Source: a candidate division KSB1 bacterium (GTDB taxonomy: Bacteria > Zhuqueibacterota > Zhuqueibacteria > Residuimicrobiales > Krinioviventaceae). From it: DNA of 64,000 nt. The DNA lies in contig JAXHMJ010000003.1 in assembly GCA_034521575.1 (NCBI GenBank), positions 434,001-498,000 on the forward strand, in the 5' to 3' direction. Under the pieces are notes generated by a model that was not told the DNA's origin, did no database searches, and saw only the letters and a program-made list of their open reading frames with translations. Each line of letters begins with the position of its first letter. The first letter of the stretch is position 1. Below are positions 49,101 to 55,751 of this stretch, piece by piece. The translations under genes and the position numbers were made by a program.

Positions 49101-51295
49101 AGAGTGTTTCCGCTGATTCGGTCATGCAGGGCGTGGAATTTGATTTTGTGGTCACGATCACCAATAACGGCCCGGACGATGTGTCCGAGGTCAATGTGAC
49201 CGATGTATTGCCGTCCGGTCTTACTTTGGTGACCGGATCTCCGGATTATGATGAAAATACCGGCGTATGGTCGGTTGGTGAACTGGCTGATGCTGAATCG
49301 AAAATCCTGACCCTTGTCGTACAGGCTGACGCTGCCGGGGAATACAGCAATACGGCTCAGGTGACGCTCAGCGCCGTTCGGGACCCGGATTCAACACCGG
49401 ATAATAATGATGCGGATGAAGATGATCAGGACACCGCGGATGTGCAAGTCTATGCTCCCGGATCGATTGGTGATTACGTGTGGGCGGATTATGACGGCGC
49501 CGGCGACCAGGACGCGGGAGAACCCGGTATTGAAAACGTCAGAGTGCTGTTGTTGTCCGCCGCAGGTGATACCCTGGCCGAGACTATAACAAACAGTTCC
49601 GGCGGGTATCTGTTCAGCGATCTGGACCGGGGTGACTATAGCGTGGCGATTGACGCCTCTACCGTGCCTGCAAATTATAATCTGACAACAACCGAGCCGC
49701 TGGCTGTAAACCTGTCGCCGGAAGAAAATTATCGCAGCGCGGATTTTGGTTATCAACCGGAGCCGTCATCAATTGGTGATCTCGTTTGGGGCGACCTGAA
49801 CAACAACCAATTGTTTGACAGCGAAAATGGATTGTCCGGCATCGAACTGGAATTGTCACAAGACGGGAGTGTGATTGCCACACAGACAACCGATTCCAAC
49901 GGCAATTATTTGTTCGAAACTCTGATGCCCGGCACTTTTACGGTCAATGTCGTCGAGTCCACGCTTCCTGCCGATTGGGAACTGACCACCGCGAATGAAC
50001 CGCTGACTGTAAATCTGGGCGCCGGGGAAGACTATCGTGACGCGGATTTCGGATATCGTCCCAGGCGGGCGGAAATCGGCGACTATGTATGGCAGGACAT
50101 CAACGGCGATGGTGTGCAGGACAGCAATGAGCCGGGTGTTGAAACTGTTCGGTTGATTTTGTTCGATGATCAGGACCAGCCGCTGGACAGCGCCCTGACC
50201 GACGCCGACGGCGCCTATTTGTTCGATGATCTGCCGCCGGGCAGCTTTACTGTCAGACTCGATACCAGCAGCATTCCGGCGCAGCATTCACCCAGTACGC
50301 CGACGCAGGTCTCTTACGAACTAACTGCGGGAGAATCCTATCCCCACGCCGACTTTGGATTGTTTCCGGCGCGTGTCTCTATTGGTGATTATGTGTTCTT
50401 TGATTATGATCAAAACGGGACTGAAACTATAGGCAGCAGAAGAGAGTACGGCTTTGAACATGTGCGTCTCATCCTGCTTGATTCTGATGATACAGCGCTG
50501 GATTCTATGTTTTCAGGACCGGACGGCAGATACCTTTTCACTGATTTGCCCTATGGCGACTATTCGGTGCGTGTGGACACATCAACCGCCCCCGATTACC
50601 ATACGCTGACATCCCCGATGCTGATCTCTGCAAGCCTTGAACCGGGTGATCATTACAGTCTTGCCGATTTTGGTTTCTATCGGTATTTGAATGCGATTGG
50701 TGATTTTGTTTACCATGATCAAAATATGGATGGCGTTCATGACCCGAACGAACCACCGATTCCGGGTGTGATCATTCGTCTTTTGGATGAGAATGGAACT
50801 TATATTGCCAAACAGGTGACCGGTCAAAATGGAAAGTATCTGTTTGAACGCCTGGCCCCTAAAAATTATCAGGTAGAGATTGATATGTCCAGCGTACCTG
50901 AAAACTATCAATTGACAACGGGCTCTGCAATCATAGATGTTGAATTGCAGGACAACGACTATCACTATCACTACGATTTCGGTCTCTCGTTTGATCTGCG
51001 AACCCGGTATCCCGGCATCGGTAAAGAGCGAAAGGTGTTTGCCTGGTATGAACCCTGGTATGGAAATGCTGAAAATGATTCAACCTTGCGACACTGGGCT
51101 ATCGATTATAACGGCGGAATCGCTGATACCAGCTACTGGGGATTGTTTGATTCTCACCGGCAGCGCCAATGGGAATATGATATTCTGCAGGCCTGGAATG
51201 TCGGCATTGACGCTTTTGTGGTGGAATGGCATCCTCAGGATACCCTTTATAGTGAAAACTATGAGACGGCCGGTTTGATGGGACTGTTCGGATAA
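46166..51295 (+). CDS. Giant secreted surface protein, second copy, N-terminal part (frameshifted)
   Basis: 1709 residues with signal peptide; anchor-E-like domain (about 25-200); seven DUF11 repeats of about 120-130 residues starting near 203, 331, 460, 592, 719, 847 and 973 and mostly ending in a 'DPDSxPxNxxPxEDDQD' linker; five SdrD B-like repeats starting near 1097, 1200, 1302, 1404 and 1507; and the first part of a GH99-like domain ('RKVFAWYEPWYGNAEN', 'GIDAFVVEWHPQD'). One extra G at 51290/51291 ends the frame at 51295; the rest continues from 51291 in another frame. It is a paralogue of the preceding protein with a longer stalk. An AGGAG site precedes the ATG, 15 bases after the upstream stop. 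Confidence 0.87.
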   Translation: MNKYINIIIFTVLVFAASAWSQITTQTVEDSTGWMTTDWTESVVLDQFDSSLGRLVSAKLVINVASLQTVKVENLEDREATVTVKGILNVDATLPEGGTPVELQSVATAGEQFYQAWDGSTDYAGGSGRIDEDLVGSSQFNQDRYEKTYTGTDLAQFIGTGTVSVDGNTDAYYNVSGTTGKVSAEVIADANMGVQIVYTYSREADLELSKQLDVSSPEIGDTLTFTLTVNNNGGPLAVDGVVVSDQLPANLSFISSDGDGSYNETTGDWTVGDLAIDESKQIQIKTEVTASGNTENTAEITAASLPDPDSEVNNDNPAEDDQDAVSFDVPPQADLSLEKTVNQTTPNVRDEIEYTLTVTNDGPDAAENIIVTDQLPTGLSFVSDNSGGDYDESTGEWEVGNLNVGESQSIVIRARVTRSGTINNSAEITATDTDDPDSTPNNNLPGEDDQDNVEINVPNAADLSLQKTTSVDSIRAGEEFDFLITITNDGPDAANNVEVTDVLDSRLTLVSSSATQGSYNSSTDIWTVGTVANGATGTLTLTVSADDEYDLPIENTAEVSASDEYDPDSTPGNGDPDEDDQDDSNITSVKYADLQLTKAVDEATPYLGSQVTFTLTLENSGPDPAFNVVVNDVLPAGLSFDSSTPSQGSYNQSTGDWSVGDIAVGTTHTLTITATVDEPDEITNTAQVSSAEPLDPDSEPGNDDPDEDDQDQVTLDPVSIDLDLSKSANQSQYFSNDTVVYTLTLVNNGRKTANNIEITDAIPAGLTVDRVTPSAGNWSAPIWSLDSLNSGATETLSIRAVPNTVGDFDNTAEVTAADEPDVDSTPNNNAPDEDDQDTADITVRELVDLSLQKSVDNASPAVGGQVVFTLTVSNAGPDNATQVVVKDVLPDGLSFVSASPADYDAATHQWTVGSVAGGAQAGIDITARVDRAGVFENTAEVSAQDQEDADSTPDNGDPAEDDQDSAELQAGEADLSLTKSVSADSVMQGVEFDFVVTITNNGPDDVSEVNVTDVLPSGLTLVTGSPDYDENTGVWSVGELADAESKILTLVVQADAAGEYSNTAQVTLSAVRDPDSTPDNNDADEDDQDTADVQVYAPGSIGDYVWADYDGAGDQDAGEPGIENVRVLLLSAAGDTLAETITNSSGGYLFSDLDRGDYSVAIDASTVPANYNLTTTEPLAVNLSPEENYRSADFGYQPEPSSIGDLVWGDLNNNQLFDSENGLSGIELELSQDGSVIATQTTDSNGNYLFETLMPGTFTVNVVESTLPADWELTTANEPLTVNLGAGEDYRDADFGYRPRRAEIGDYVWQDINGDGVQDSNEPGVETVRLILFDDQDQPLDSALTDADGAYLFDDLPPGSFTVRLDTSSIPAQHSPSTPTQVSYELTAGESYPHADFGLFPARVSIGDYVFFDYDQNGTETIGSRREYGFEHVRLILLDSDDTALDSMFSGPDGRYLFTDLPYGDYSVRVDTSTAPDYHTLTSPMLISASLEPGDHYSLADFGFYRYLNAIGDFVYHDQNMDGVHDPNEPPIPGVIIRLLDENGTYIAKQVTGQNGKYLFERLAPKNYQVEIDMSSVPENYQLTTGSAIIDVELQDNDYHYHYDFGLSFDLRTRYPGIGKERKVFAWYEPWYGNAENDSTLRHWAIDYNGGIADTSYWGLFDSHRQRQWEYDILQAWNVGIDAFVVEWHPQDTLYSENYETAGLMGLFG

Positions 51296-52796
51296 AGCCC
51301 ATGACCTCAATATCCGATATGAATCCCAGGGATTCCGGTTCAATATCATTTTGGCGTATCACGATAATCCGCAAGATTATTTGCAGCAAAGGCTGACGTT
51401 TGTTGCGGATTCCGTTATGAGTCATCCGGCTTATTACGATGCCGACGACTATGACTTTACACCGCTTTTTGTGTTTCACGAACCTGATGCGCATACCGCG
51501 GCGGAAATTGATTCTGTAGCGGATCGGGTACTGCCTGAGAATACCCTGTTGGCCTGGAATGAGGGCTATGACTGGGATGTATTTCGACATATGGATTTGC
51601 TGTATCCCTGGGCGCAGCCGATGAATAAAAATTGGCATGAACAGGGACAGCGCTGGGGCGATGAATATCTGGATTTTGAATATGAAAATATGAACAAATC
51701 GAGAGGATCGCATGGCGTTTATTTTGCCATAGGCGCTGCCTGGCCCGGTTTTGATGATCGGTCCTGGGTTGACGGCACAGATCGATGGATCGACCGTCAG
51801 GATACTCTGGTGTATCACCAGACCTGGGAAAAGATACATGCCTATCAGCAGCCGATGCCTATGCCCTGGGTGCTGCTGCAGTCCTGGAATGATTTCAACC
51901 GGTCTACTCATCTGGACCTGTCGCAGAATAACCGTTTTACGTTTTTAACCATGACGCGAGATCATATTGCGCGCTTTAAAGCAGATGTGCCGCCCAAAGA
52001 TGATCTGGCTTTGGTCGCAGCTCAGCATTTGCACATGGCCCGGATTTTTGCGGAACAACGACCGCAGGAAAAATGGTTGATCGAGTCCTCTATTGAACAG
52101 GGCTGGAAATCCATTATGAACGGTGAATATTACAAAGCCCTGTCTATTTTTGATCAAGTCATGGGCATTGCTCCCAATCCGCTCACGGTGGAGGTGGGTA
52201 CAGATCAAATTCACTTGTCCTGGCGGGCTGCGCCTTATGCGACGGGATATCGAATCGCTCTGGCTGCGGACAGCGGACCATTTGATATCTCCCATTCCAC
52301 AGCGCCAGCGTTTGTGCGTGTCACCGGCACCGATACGGTTTTGTCCGTCAACTCACTGCCGGTTTACGTGGCTGTGGCGCCGGAGGCGGACCTGGATATT
52401 GTCGGCCGGTTTGCCTGGTACCAAAATGTGTACACACGCGGCGGCATTTATAAAGTGGATCGTTCAGGTGTAACCCGATTACAGGAAGCGGATAAAACCG
52501 TCAACCAGGATATGCAAGTGATCCAGGTTCCTGAGAAAACACAATTGTCACAAAATTATCCAAATCCGTTCAATCCGGTCACAACGATTGAATATCAGCT
52601 TGATCAGGCTCAGCACGTCAAGCTGAATATCTATAATATGAACGGGCGTTTGATGGATCAGCTGGTGAACCAGAGTCAGGATGCAGGTGTTCATCGAATA
52701 CAGTGGCGGGCGCATGATCAACCCAGCGGCTTGTATTTCTATCAGTTGCAAACCGAATCCTTGCAAACGACCCGGCGAATGCTTTTGGTTCGTTAA
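51291..52796 (+). CDS. Giant surface protein, second copy, C-terminal part in shifted frame
   Basis: About 500 codons continue the GH99-like domain without loss: 'DKAHDLNIRYESQGFRFNII' aligns with 'LHTAHEMNERYRESGFRFEII' in the paralogue (each cited as the aligned segment). 'ADRVLPENTLLAWNEGYDWD', 'LYPWAQPMNKNW' and 'WGDEYLDFEYENMN' follow, then a fibronectin III-like segment and a sorting tail ('NYPNPFNPVTTIEYQL', 'SGLYFYQLQ'). The discoidin domain of the paralogue is absent. An ATG at 51351 could start a separate product, but it has no ribosome-binding site and lies inside the fold. The intact gene would encode about 2200 residues. Confidence 0.85.
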   Translation, partial: DKAHDLNIRYESQGFRFNIILAYHDNPQDYLQQRLTFVADSVMSHPAYYDADDYDFTPLFVFHEPDAHTAAEIDSVADRVLPENTLLAWNEGYDWDVFRHMDLLYPWAQPMNKNWHEQGQRWGDEYLDFEYENMNKSRGSHGVYFAIGAAWPGFDDRSWVDGTDRWIDRQDTLVYHQTWEKIHAYQQPMPMPWVLLQSWNDFNRSTHLDLSQNNRFTFLTMTRDHIARFKADVPPKDDLALVAAQHLHMARIFAEQRPQEKWLIESSIEQGWKSIMNGEYYKALSIFDQVMGIAPNPLTVEVGTDQIHLSWRAAPYATGYRIALAADSGPFDISHSTAPAFVRVTGTDTVLSVNSLPVYVAVAPEADLDIVGRFAWYQNVYTRGGIYKVDRSGVTRLQEADKTVNQDMQVIQVPEKTQLSQNYPNPFNPVTTIEYQLDQAQHVKLNIYNMNGRLMDQLVNQSQDAGVHRIQWRAHDQPSGLYFYQLQTESLQTTRRMLLVR

Positions 52797-52806
52797 GCAG
52801 GACTAT

Positions 52807-52860
52807 AGCTCACAGGCGGTATGCATCCGCTTGTGAGCTGTATGTCTATTTTAAACTTTT
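52807..52860 (+). terminator. Terminator after the second giant gene
   Basis: A 13-bp stem with one G-T wobble (52807-52819 with 52827-52839), a 7-base loop and a moderately T-rich tail ending in TTTT. It starts 10 bases after the stop codon and would close the island's transcript. Confidence 0.7.
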
Positions 52861-52962
52861 TTGCCGGCCAGAGTGGTTATATATGCAGGGGGATTTTTTT
52901 CAAGAGAGCCTGTTTGACTCAATTTGATGTCTTTTCTGCCTGATCCCAGGTTTGCCAATGGA

Positions 52963-53031
52963 ACCGTTTTTGAAATTAAAAAAAGGTGAATCAGAAGAAG
53001 AATAAAGCCAATTCACTGCCGCGGCGGCCGC
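52963..53031 (+). repeat. Right copy of the 69-bp slipin-tail direct repeat
   Basis: Matches 21556-21624 with about five mismatches and no gaps. It still encodes '[13 protein letters not shown]' and a stop, as at the end of the slipin gene, but the upstream slipin sequence is missing. It marks the right edge of the utilisation island. Confidence 0.85.
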
Positions 53032-53089
53032 TACAGCAGTGAATTCAGGTCATTCAATTGAGGCGATGCACAAGCGGAAACGTTTTTCT

Positions 53090-53397
53090 GCGTTTTTGAA
53101 AATCGGACCGTCTTTAAAACGCATATACGATTCGCCCTGCCGGGTGACGGAACGATCGAAATTCTCAAGCAAAAAGCCTGGATATTGAGGAGGAGAGCAA
53201 AATTCCGTTCATTCGCCTTGGTCTGCCAAGCCGGAACTGATGGAGAAATACAGGAAAACGGTGAAACCGTTTTCCACTATCGCAATCCCGTGTATGCGGC
53301 CATGGAGGAAACCCTGGACATTGCAGTCGGGCGGGTCATCGATGCTGTCGACGATCTGGGACTATCGGTACAAGGCAAATCCGTAAACAGTGAATAG
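53090..53397 (+). pseudogene. Degenerate sulfatase fragment
   Basis: Two frames together give a short piece of an S1 sulfatase: 'VHSPWSAKPELMEKYRKTVKP' (resembling the 'HxPLQAPEELIEKYRKK' region, 53197 onward) and then, after a frameshift, 'YRNPVYAAMEETLDIAVGRVIDAVDDLGL' (53275-53365), cited by its core 'NPVYAAMEETLDIAVGRV'. The catalytic Cys region and the end are absent. A single frame of 70 codons over part of this stretch is therefore not a real gene. It is not a copy of either intact sulfatase in the window. Confidence 0.7.
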
Positions 53398-53420
53398 AAT
53401 GAGTGAAATTAAAAAAATAT

Positions 53421-53450
53421 TTGCATAATTTACCATTTTTGGTAAATTAT
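53421..53450 (+). promoter_or_regulatory. AbiE promoter with overlapping inverted-repeat operator
   Basis: A perfect inverted repeat, ATAATTTACC (53425-53434) and GGTAAATTAT (53441-53450), lies four bases before the AbiEi start. TTGCAT (53421-53426) and TAAATT (53443-53448) form a possible promoter at 16-base spacing, so the operator covers the spacer and -10 element. AbiEi-type antitoxins bind inverted repeats to repress their own operon, and this is the obvious site. Confidence 0.75.
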
Positions 53451-53454
53451 ACAA

Positions 53455-54087
53455 ATGAAATTTGAAGAATTACAACATAGTTTGATGCATCGTCCATTTT
53501 TTGAGAGCCATGAGCTTGTGACGTTATTTGACGAACCGGAAAAGCAAATCATGGCCCGATTGTCCCGTTGGGTTGCTCATGGAAAACTGTTGAGGTTGCG
53601 TCGCGGTAAATATATGCTTCCGGTGCCATATCAAAAAGAGATGGCGTCTTTATTTTATATTTCAAATTATCTCTATCGGCCTTCATTTATCAGTCTTTTT
53701 TCTGCATTACAACATTACCAGTGTATCCCGGAACATGTGCAGGCCATTCAGGCTGTCACCACCCGCCAAACAAAAGTCTGGAATACGCAAGTCGGACGGT
53801 TTCAATATTTCAGCACCCACTCTGAACGCTTTTTTGGCTATGAGCGAGTAAAGTTGGGTCCAGGCCTCCAGCAAACAGCTCTGATTGCCACACTTGAACG
53901 CGCTCTCGTTGATATTTGCTATTTTTATTCGGGCGAATGGACACAAAACCGGTGGACAGAATTGCGGCTCGATCTGCCCGACTTTTTTCAAAGAGAGAGA
54001 TTGCTCGGTTATGCGGATCGAATGCAGAGTAAAAAAGTGTTGCGTTCTGTTCATGCATTACTCAAACTGGTTAATAAAAAACAATGA
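53455..54087 (+). CDS. AbiEi family antitoxin/transcriptional regulator
   Basis: A 210-residue protein of the AbiEi family, the antitoxin of type IV toxin-antitoxin and abortive-infection systems. A winged-helix N-terminus ('FFESHELVTLFDEPEKQIMARLSRWVAHGKLLRLRRGKYML', cited by 'LSRWVAHGKLLRLRRGKYML') would bind the inverted repeat upstream. The C-terminal part ('ISNYLYRPSFISLFSALQHY', 'ATLERALVDICYF') is the antitoxin domain. There is no ribosome-binding site before the ATG. The start of the toxin gene overlaps its stop by four bases. Confidence 0.9.
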   Translation: MKFEELQHSLMHRPFFESHELVTLFDEPEKQIMARLSRWVAHGKLLRLRRGKYMLPVPYQKEMASLFYISNYLYRPSFISLFSALQHYQCIPEHVQAIQAVTTRQTKVWNTQVGRFQYFSTHSERFFGYERVKLGPGLQQTALIATLERALVDICYFYSGEWTQNRWTELRLDLPDFFQRERLLGYADRMQSKKVLRSVHALLKLVNKKQ

Positions 54088-54887
54088 AAGACCAAGCCAA
54101 ACAAATTATACAATCAGCCCAAAATCGCGGGCAAGCGCGTTTGTTACTGCGCGAGTATATTCAGCATGTGATTTTAAGACAACTGTTTGAACAAAAAATA
54201 TTGCAGCGCTGGATTTTCCATGGCGGAACAGCCCTGCGTATTCTGCACAAGGTTAACCGGTTTTCAGAATATCTTGATTTTCATGCAGATTTGTCCAAAG
54301 CGCAGCCTGAATTGTCTAATATGATTGATTCACTTGTTCGGGGACTAAAATATCAGGGATACTCTGTCTCTACAAGATTGGGAGATGAAAATGCAATTGT
54401 TTTTACAGCAATGATCAAATTCAAACATCTGCTATATGAATTGGGATTATCAGCGCATGCTGATGAAAATTTATCCGTTAAAATTGAGTGTGATACCCGA
54501 CCTCCGTCCGGCTATAATGTGGATCAAAGCTTGATCAATACATATTTCCCCATTGGATTGCGACATCATGATCTCTCCAGTTTTTTATCCGGGAAATTGC
54601 ACGCAATTTTACAGCGTGCTTATACCAAAGGCCGTGATTTTTATGATGTCATGTTCTTGTTATCGCGCTGGCGGGATTTAAATCCCAATTTTAAGTATTT
54701 GAATCATGCTTTAAAACAAACCCAATACGCAGGTCCGAAAATCTCCCGGGAAAATTGGAAAAACATTCTGCGTCAAACGATTCAACAACGCAACTGGAGA
54801 ACAATCGTTGCTGATGTTGAACCTTTTTTGGAAAGCAACCCGGATTTGCAAATGTTTACAAAGGAGCATCTGCTGACACTGTTATAA
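54084..54887 (+). CDS. AbiEii-like nucleotidyltransferase toxin
   Basis: A 267-residue protein of the AbiEii/AbiGii family, a DNA polymerase beta-like nucleotidyltransferase that modifies tRNA or related targets. 'WIFHGGTALRILHKVNRFSEYLDF' (cited by 'FHGGTALRILHKVNRF') is the first active-site block, and 'FLSGKLHAILQRAYTKGRDFYDVMFLL' (cited by 'KLHAILQRAYTKGRDFYD') the lysine block. In family members the acidic motif reads SEDLDF; here it is SEYLDF with Tyr at residue 63, so one metal-binding Asp is lost. The enzyme may be inactive. A relic of its 3' end lies at 21774-22044. Confidence 0.88.
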   Translation: MKDQAKQIIQSAQNRGQARLLLREYIQHVILRQLFEQKILQRWIFHGGTALRILHKVNRFSEYLDFHADLSKAQPELSNMIDSLVRGLKYQGYSVSTRLGDENAIVFTAMIKFKHLLYELGLSAHADENLSVKIECDTRPPSGYNVDQSLINTYFPIGLRHHDLSSFLSGKLHAILQRAYTKGRDFYDVMFLLSRWRDLNPNFKYLNHALKQTQYAGPKISRENWKNILRQTIQQRNWRTIVADVEPFLESNPDLQMFTKEHLLTLL

Positions 54888-54948
54888 AAAGATCCGGTTT
54901 GAAACGAATTTTTTTATGATGGAAAATCGGGTTTTCGGTTGAGAGAGG

Positions 54949-54968
54949 AAAAGAGTATATACTCTTTT
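54949..54968. terminator. Perfect 20-bp A+T palindrome between AbiEii and MNT genes
   Basis: Two perfect 10-base arms (AAAAGAGTAT and its complement) without a loop, 62 bases after AbiEii. With its T-rich 3' end it could stop transcription from either side of this convergent gene pair. Confidence 0.5.
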
Positions 54969-55004
54969 AACATGTTATAAGATAAAAATAATCAAAGATT
55001 TAAG

Positions 55005-55023
55005 GGGGTATAAAATATACCCC
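55005..55023. terminator. Second hairpin between AbiEii and MNT genes
   Basis: Arms GGGGTATA (55005-55012) and TATACCCC (55016-55023) with a 3-base loop. It lies between convergent genes and may act as part of a bidirectional stop. It lacks a T run of useful length. Confidence 0.4.
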
Positions 55024-55086
55024 TCCTTGCAACTTTTATGATAGTCAATAATATTTTACTCCCTTTTCCTGCCCTAACTGGAACTT

Positions 55087-55416
55087 TTAAACCGCCCGGC
55101 TCCTGATCTCAATTCCGCTTTGCCTGACCCTTTGGATGAGCGGAGAACCATGATCATGTTCAAAGCGTTCCGAACCGATTGGGTAAGGTTCAATTCGAGA
55201 ATTGTATTCGCTCGTCAAACGCCAGAGTTTGCCAAGCTGCTGATCATTGCGCTGGTCAAATGCTTTTCCCACCAACATGACATCGATATCACTTTCAGCT
55301 GTTGATTCACCGCGTGAATAGCTGCCGTACAGAAACGCTTTTTCAATGTCATATCCGTTCCGGATTAAATAATCCAGGTATTTTTGCAAATGGATTATAA
55401 TATCTCTATCAGCCAT
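55087..55416 (-). CDS. MNT-type nucleotidyltransferase (antitoxin of HEPN/MNT pair)
   Basis: A 109-residue minimal nucleotidyltransferase. The active-site motif 'FLYGSYSRGESTAESDIDVMLV' (cited by 'GSYSRGESTAESDIDVML') is complete, with Gly-Ser and two spaced aspartates. In HEPN/MNT toxin-antitoxin systems such proteins adenylylate and silence the HEPN ribonuclease. A HEPN C-terminal fragment overlaps its start on the same strand. This is the only intact member of a family of at least five sequence copies in the window. Confidence 0.9.
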   Translation of the reverse strand: MADRDIIIHLQKYLDYLIRNGYDIEKAFLYGSYSRGESTAESDIDVMLVGKAFDQRNDQQLGKLWRLTSEYNSRIEPYPIGSERFEHDHGSPLIQRVRQSGIEIRSRAV

Positions 55417-55529
55417 TGGAACAGATCCCTGGTATTTGATAAATATTTCTTTACAGCATGTTCAGAAGGAATTTGAGGATAATGATCAGGATATCTCCCC
55501 TCAATTTGGTAAACCATAAGAATACCCAT
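55395..55529 (-). pseudogene. HEPN-domain gene fragment (C-terminal part)
   Basis: A 44-codon frame ('MGILMVYQIEGRYPDHYPQI' onward to 'DLFQWLIEIL') overlapping the MNT start by 22 bases. The 'RYPDxYP' and 'A...A..L...F.W...IL' pattern is the usual C-terminal helix region of HEPN proteins. A stop codon lies just upstream in frame and the N-terminal part with the RxxxxH nuclease motif is missing. It is most likely a decayed toxin gene. Confidence 0.65.
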
Positions 55530-55690
55530 AAAATCTCTTTATCAATATAGCAAAGCCTTGCAATTAATGTCAACTGTTTTCTAATGGCAACCAGTATGGT
55601 TAGATGAAAATTTATAATACTCGGAACATTTTGCCTTGATATCCTGCAACCTGTTGAGGCTACAACTGTCCTCTGTAGGGTTTAAACGTA

Positions 55691-55719
55691 TTGCATTTAT
55701 TAAAATTTTAAAATATATT
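55691..55719 (+). promoter_or_regulatory. Candidate sigma-70-type promoter before the DUF6904-like gene
   Basis: TTGCAT (55691-55696), 17 bases, TATATT (55714-55719), 33 bases before the ATG. Both hexamers and the spacing are identical to the pheA candidate at 10660-10688. Confidence 0.5.
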
Positions 55720-55751
55720 CTATTTGAACACACACGATAAAAGGGATTATT

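Noticed and set aside
46770-50990. Regular repeats that could suggest a repeat array or CRISPR
   Set aside because: They are protein-level DUF11 and SdrD-B repeats inside an open frame, too long and divergent for a CRISPR.
53185-53397. 70-codon frame as an independent gene
   Set aside because: Only its middle part resembles a sulfatase and the preceding part continues in another frame, so it is part of a relic.
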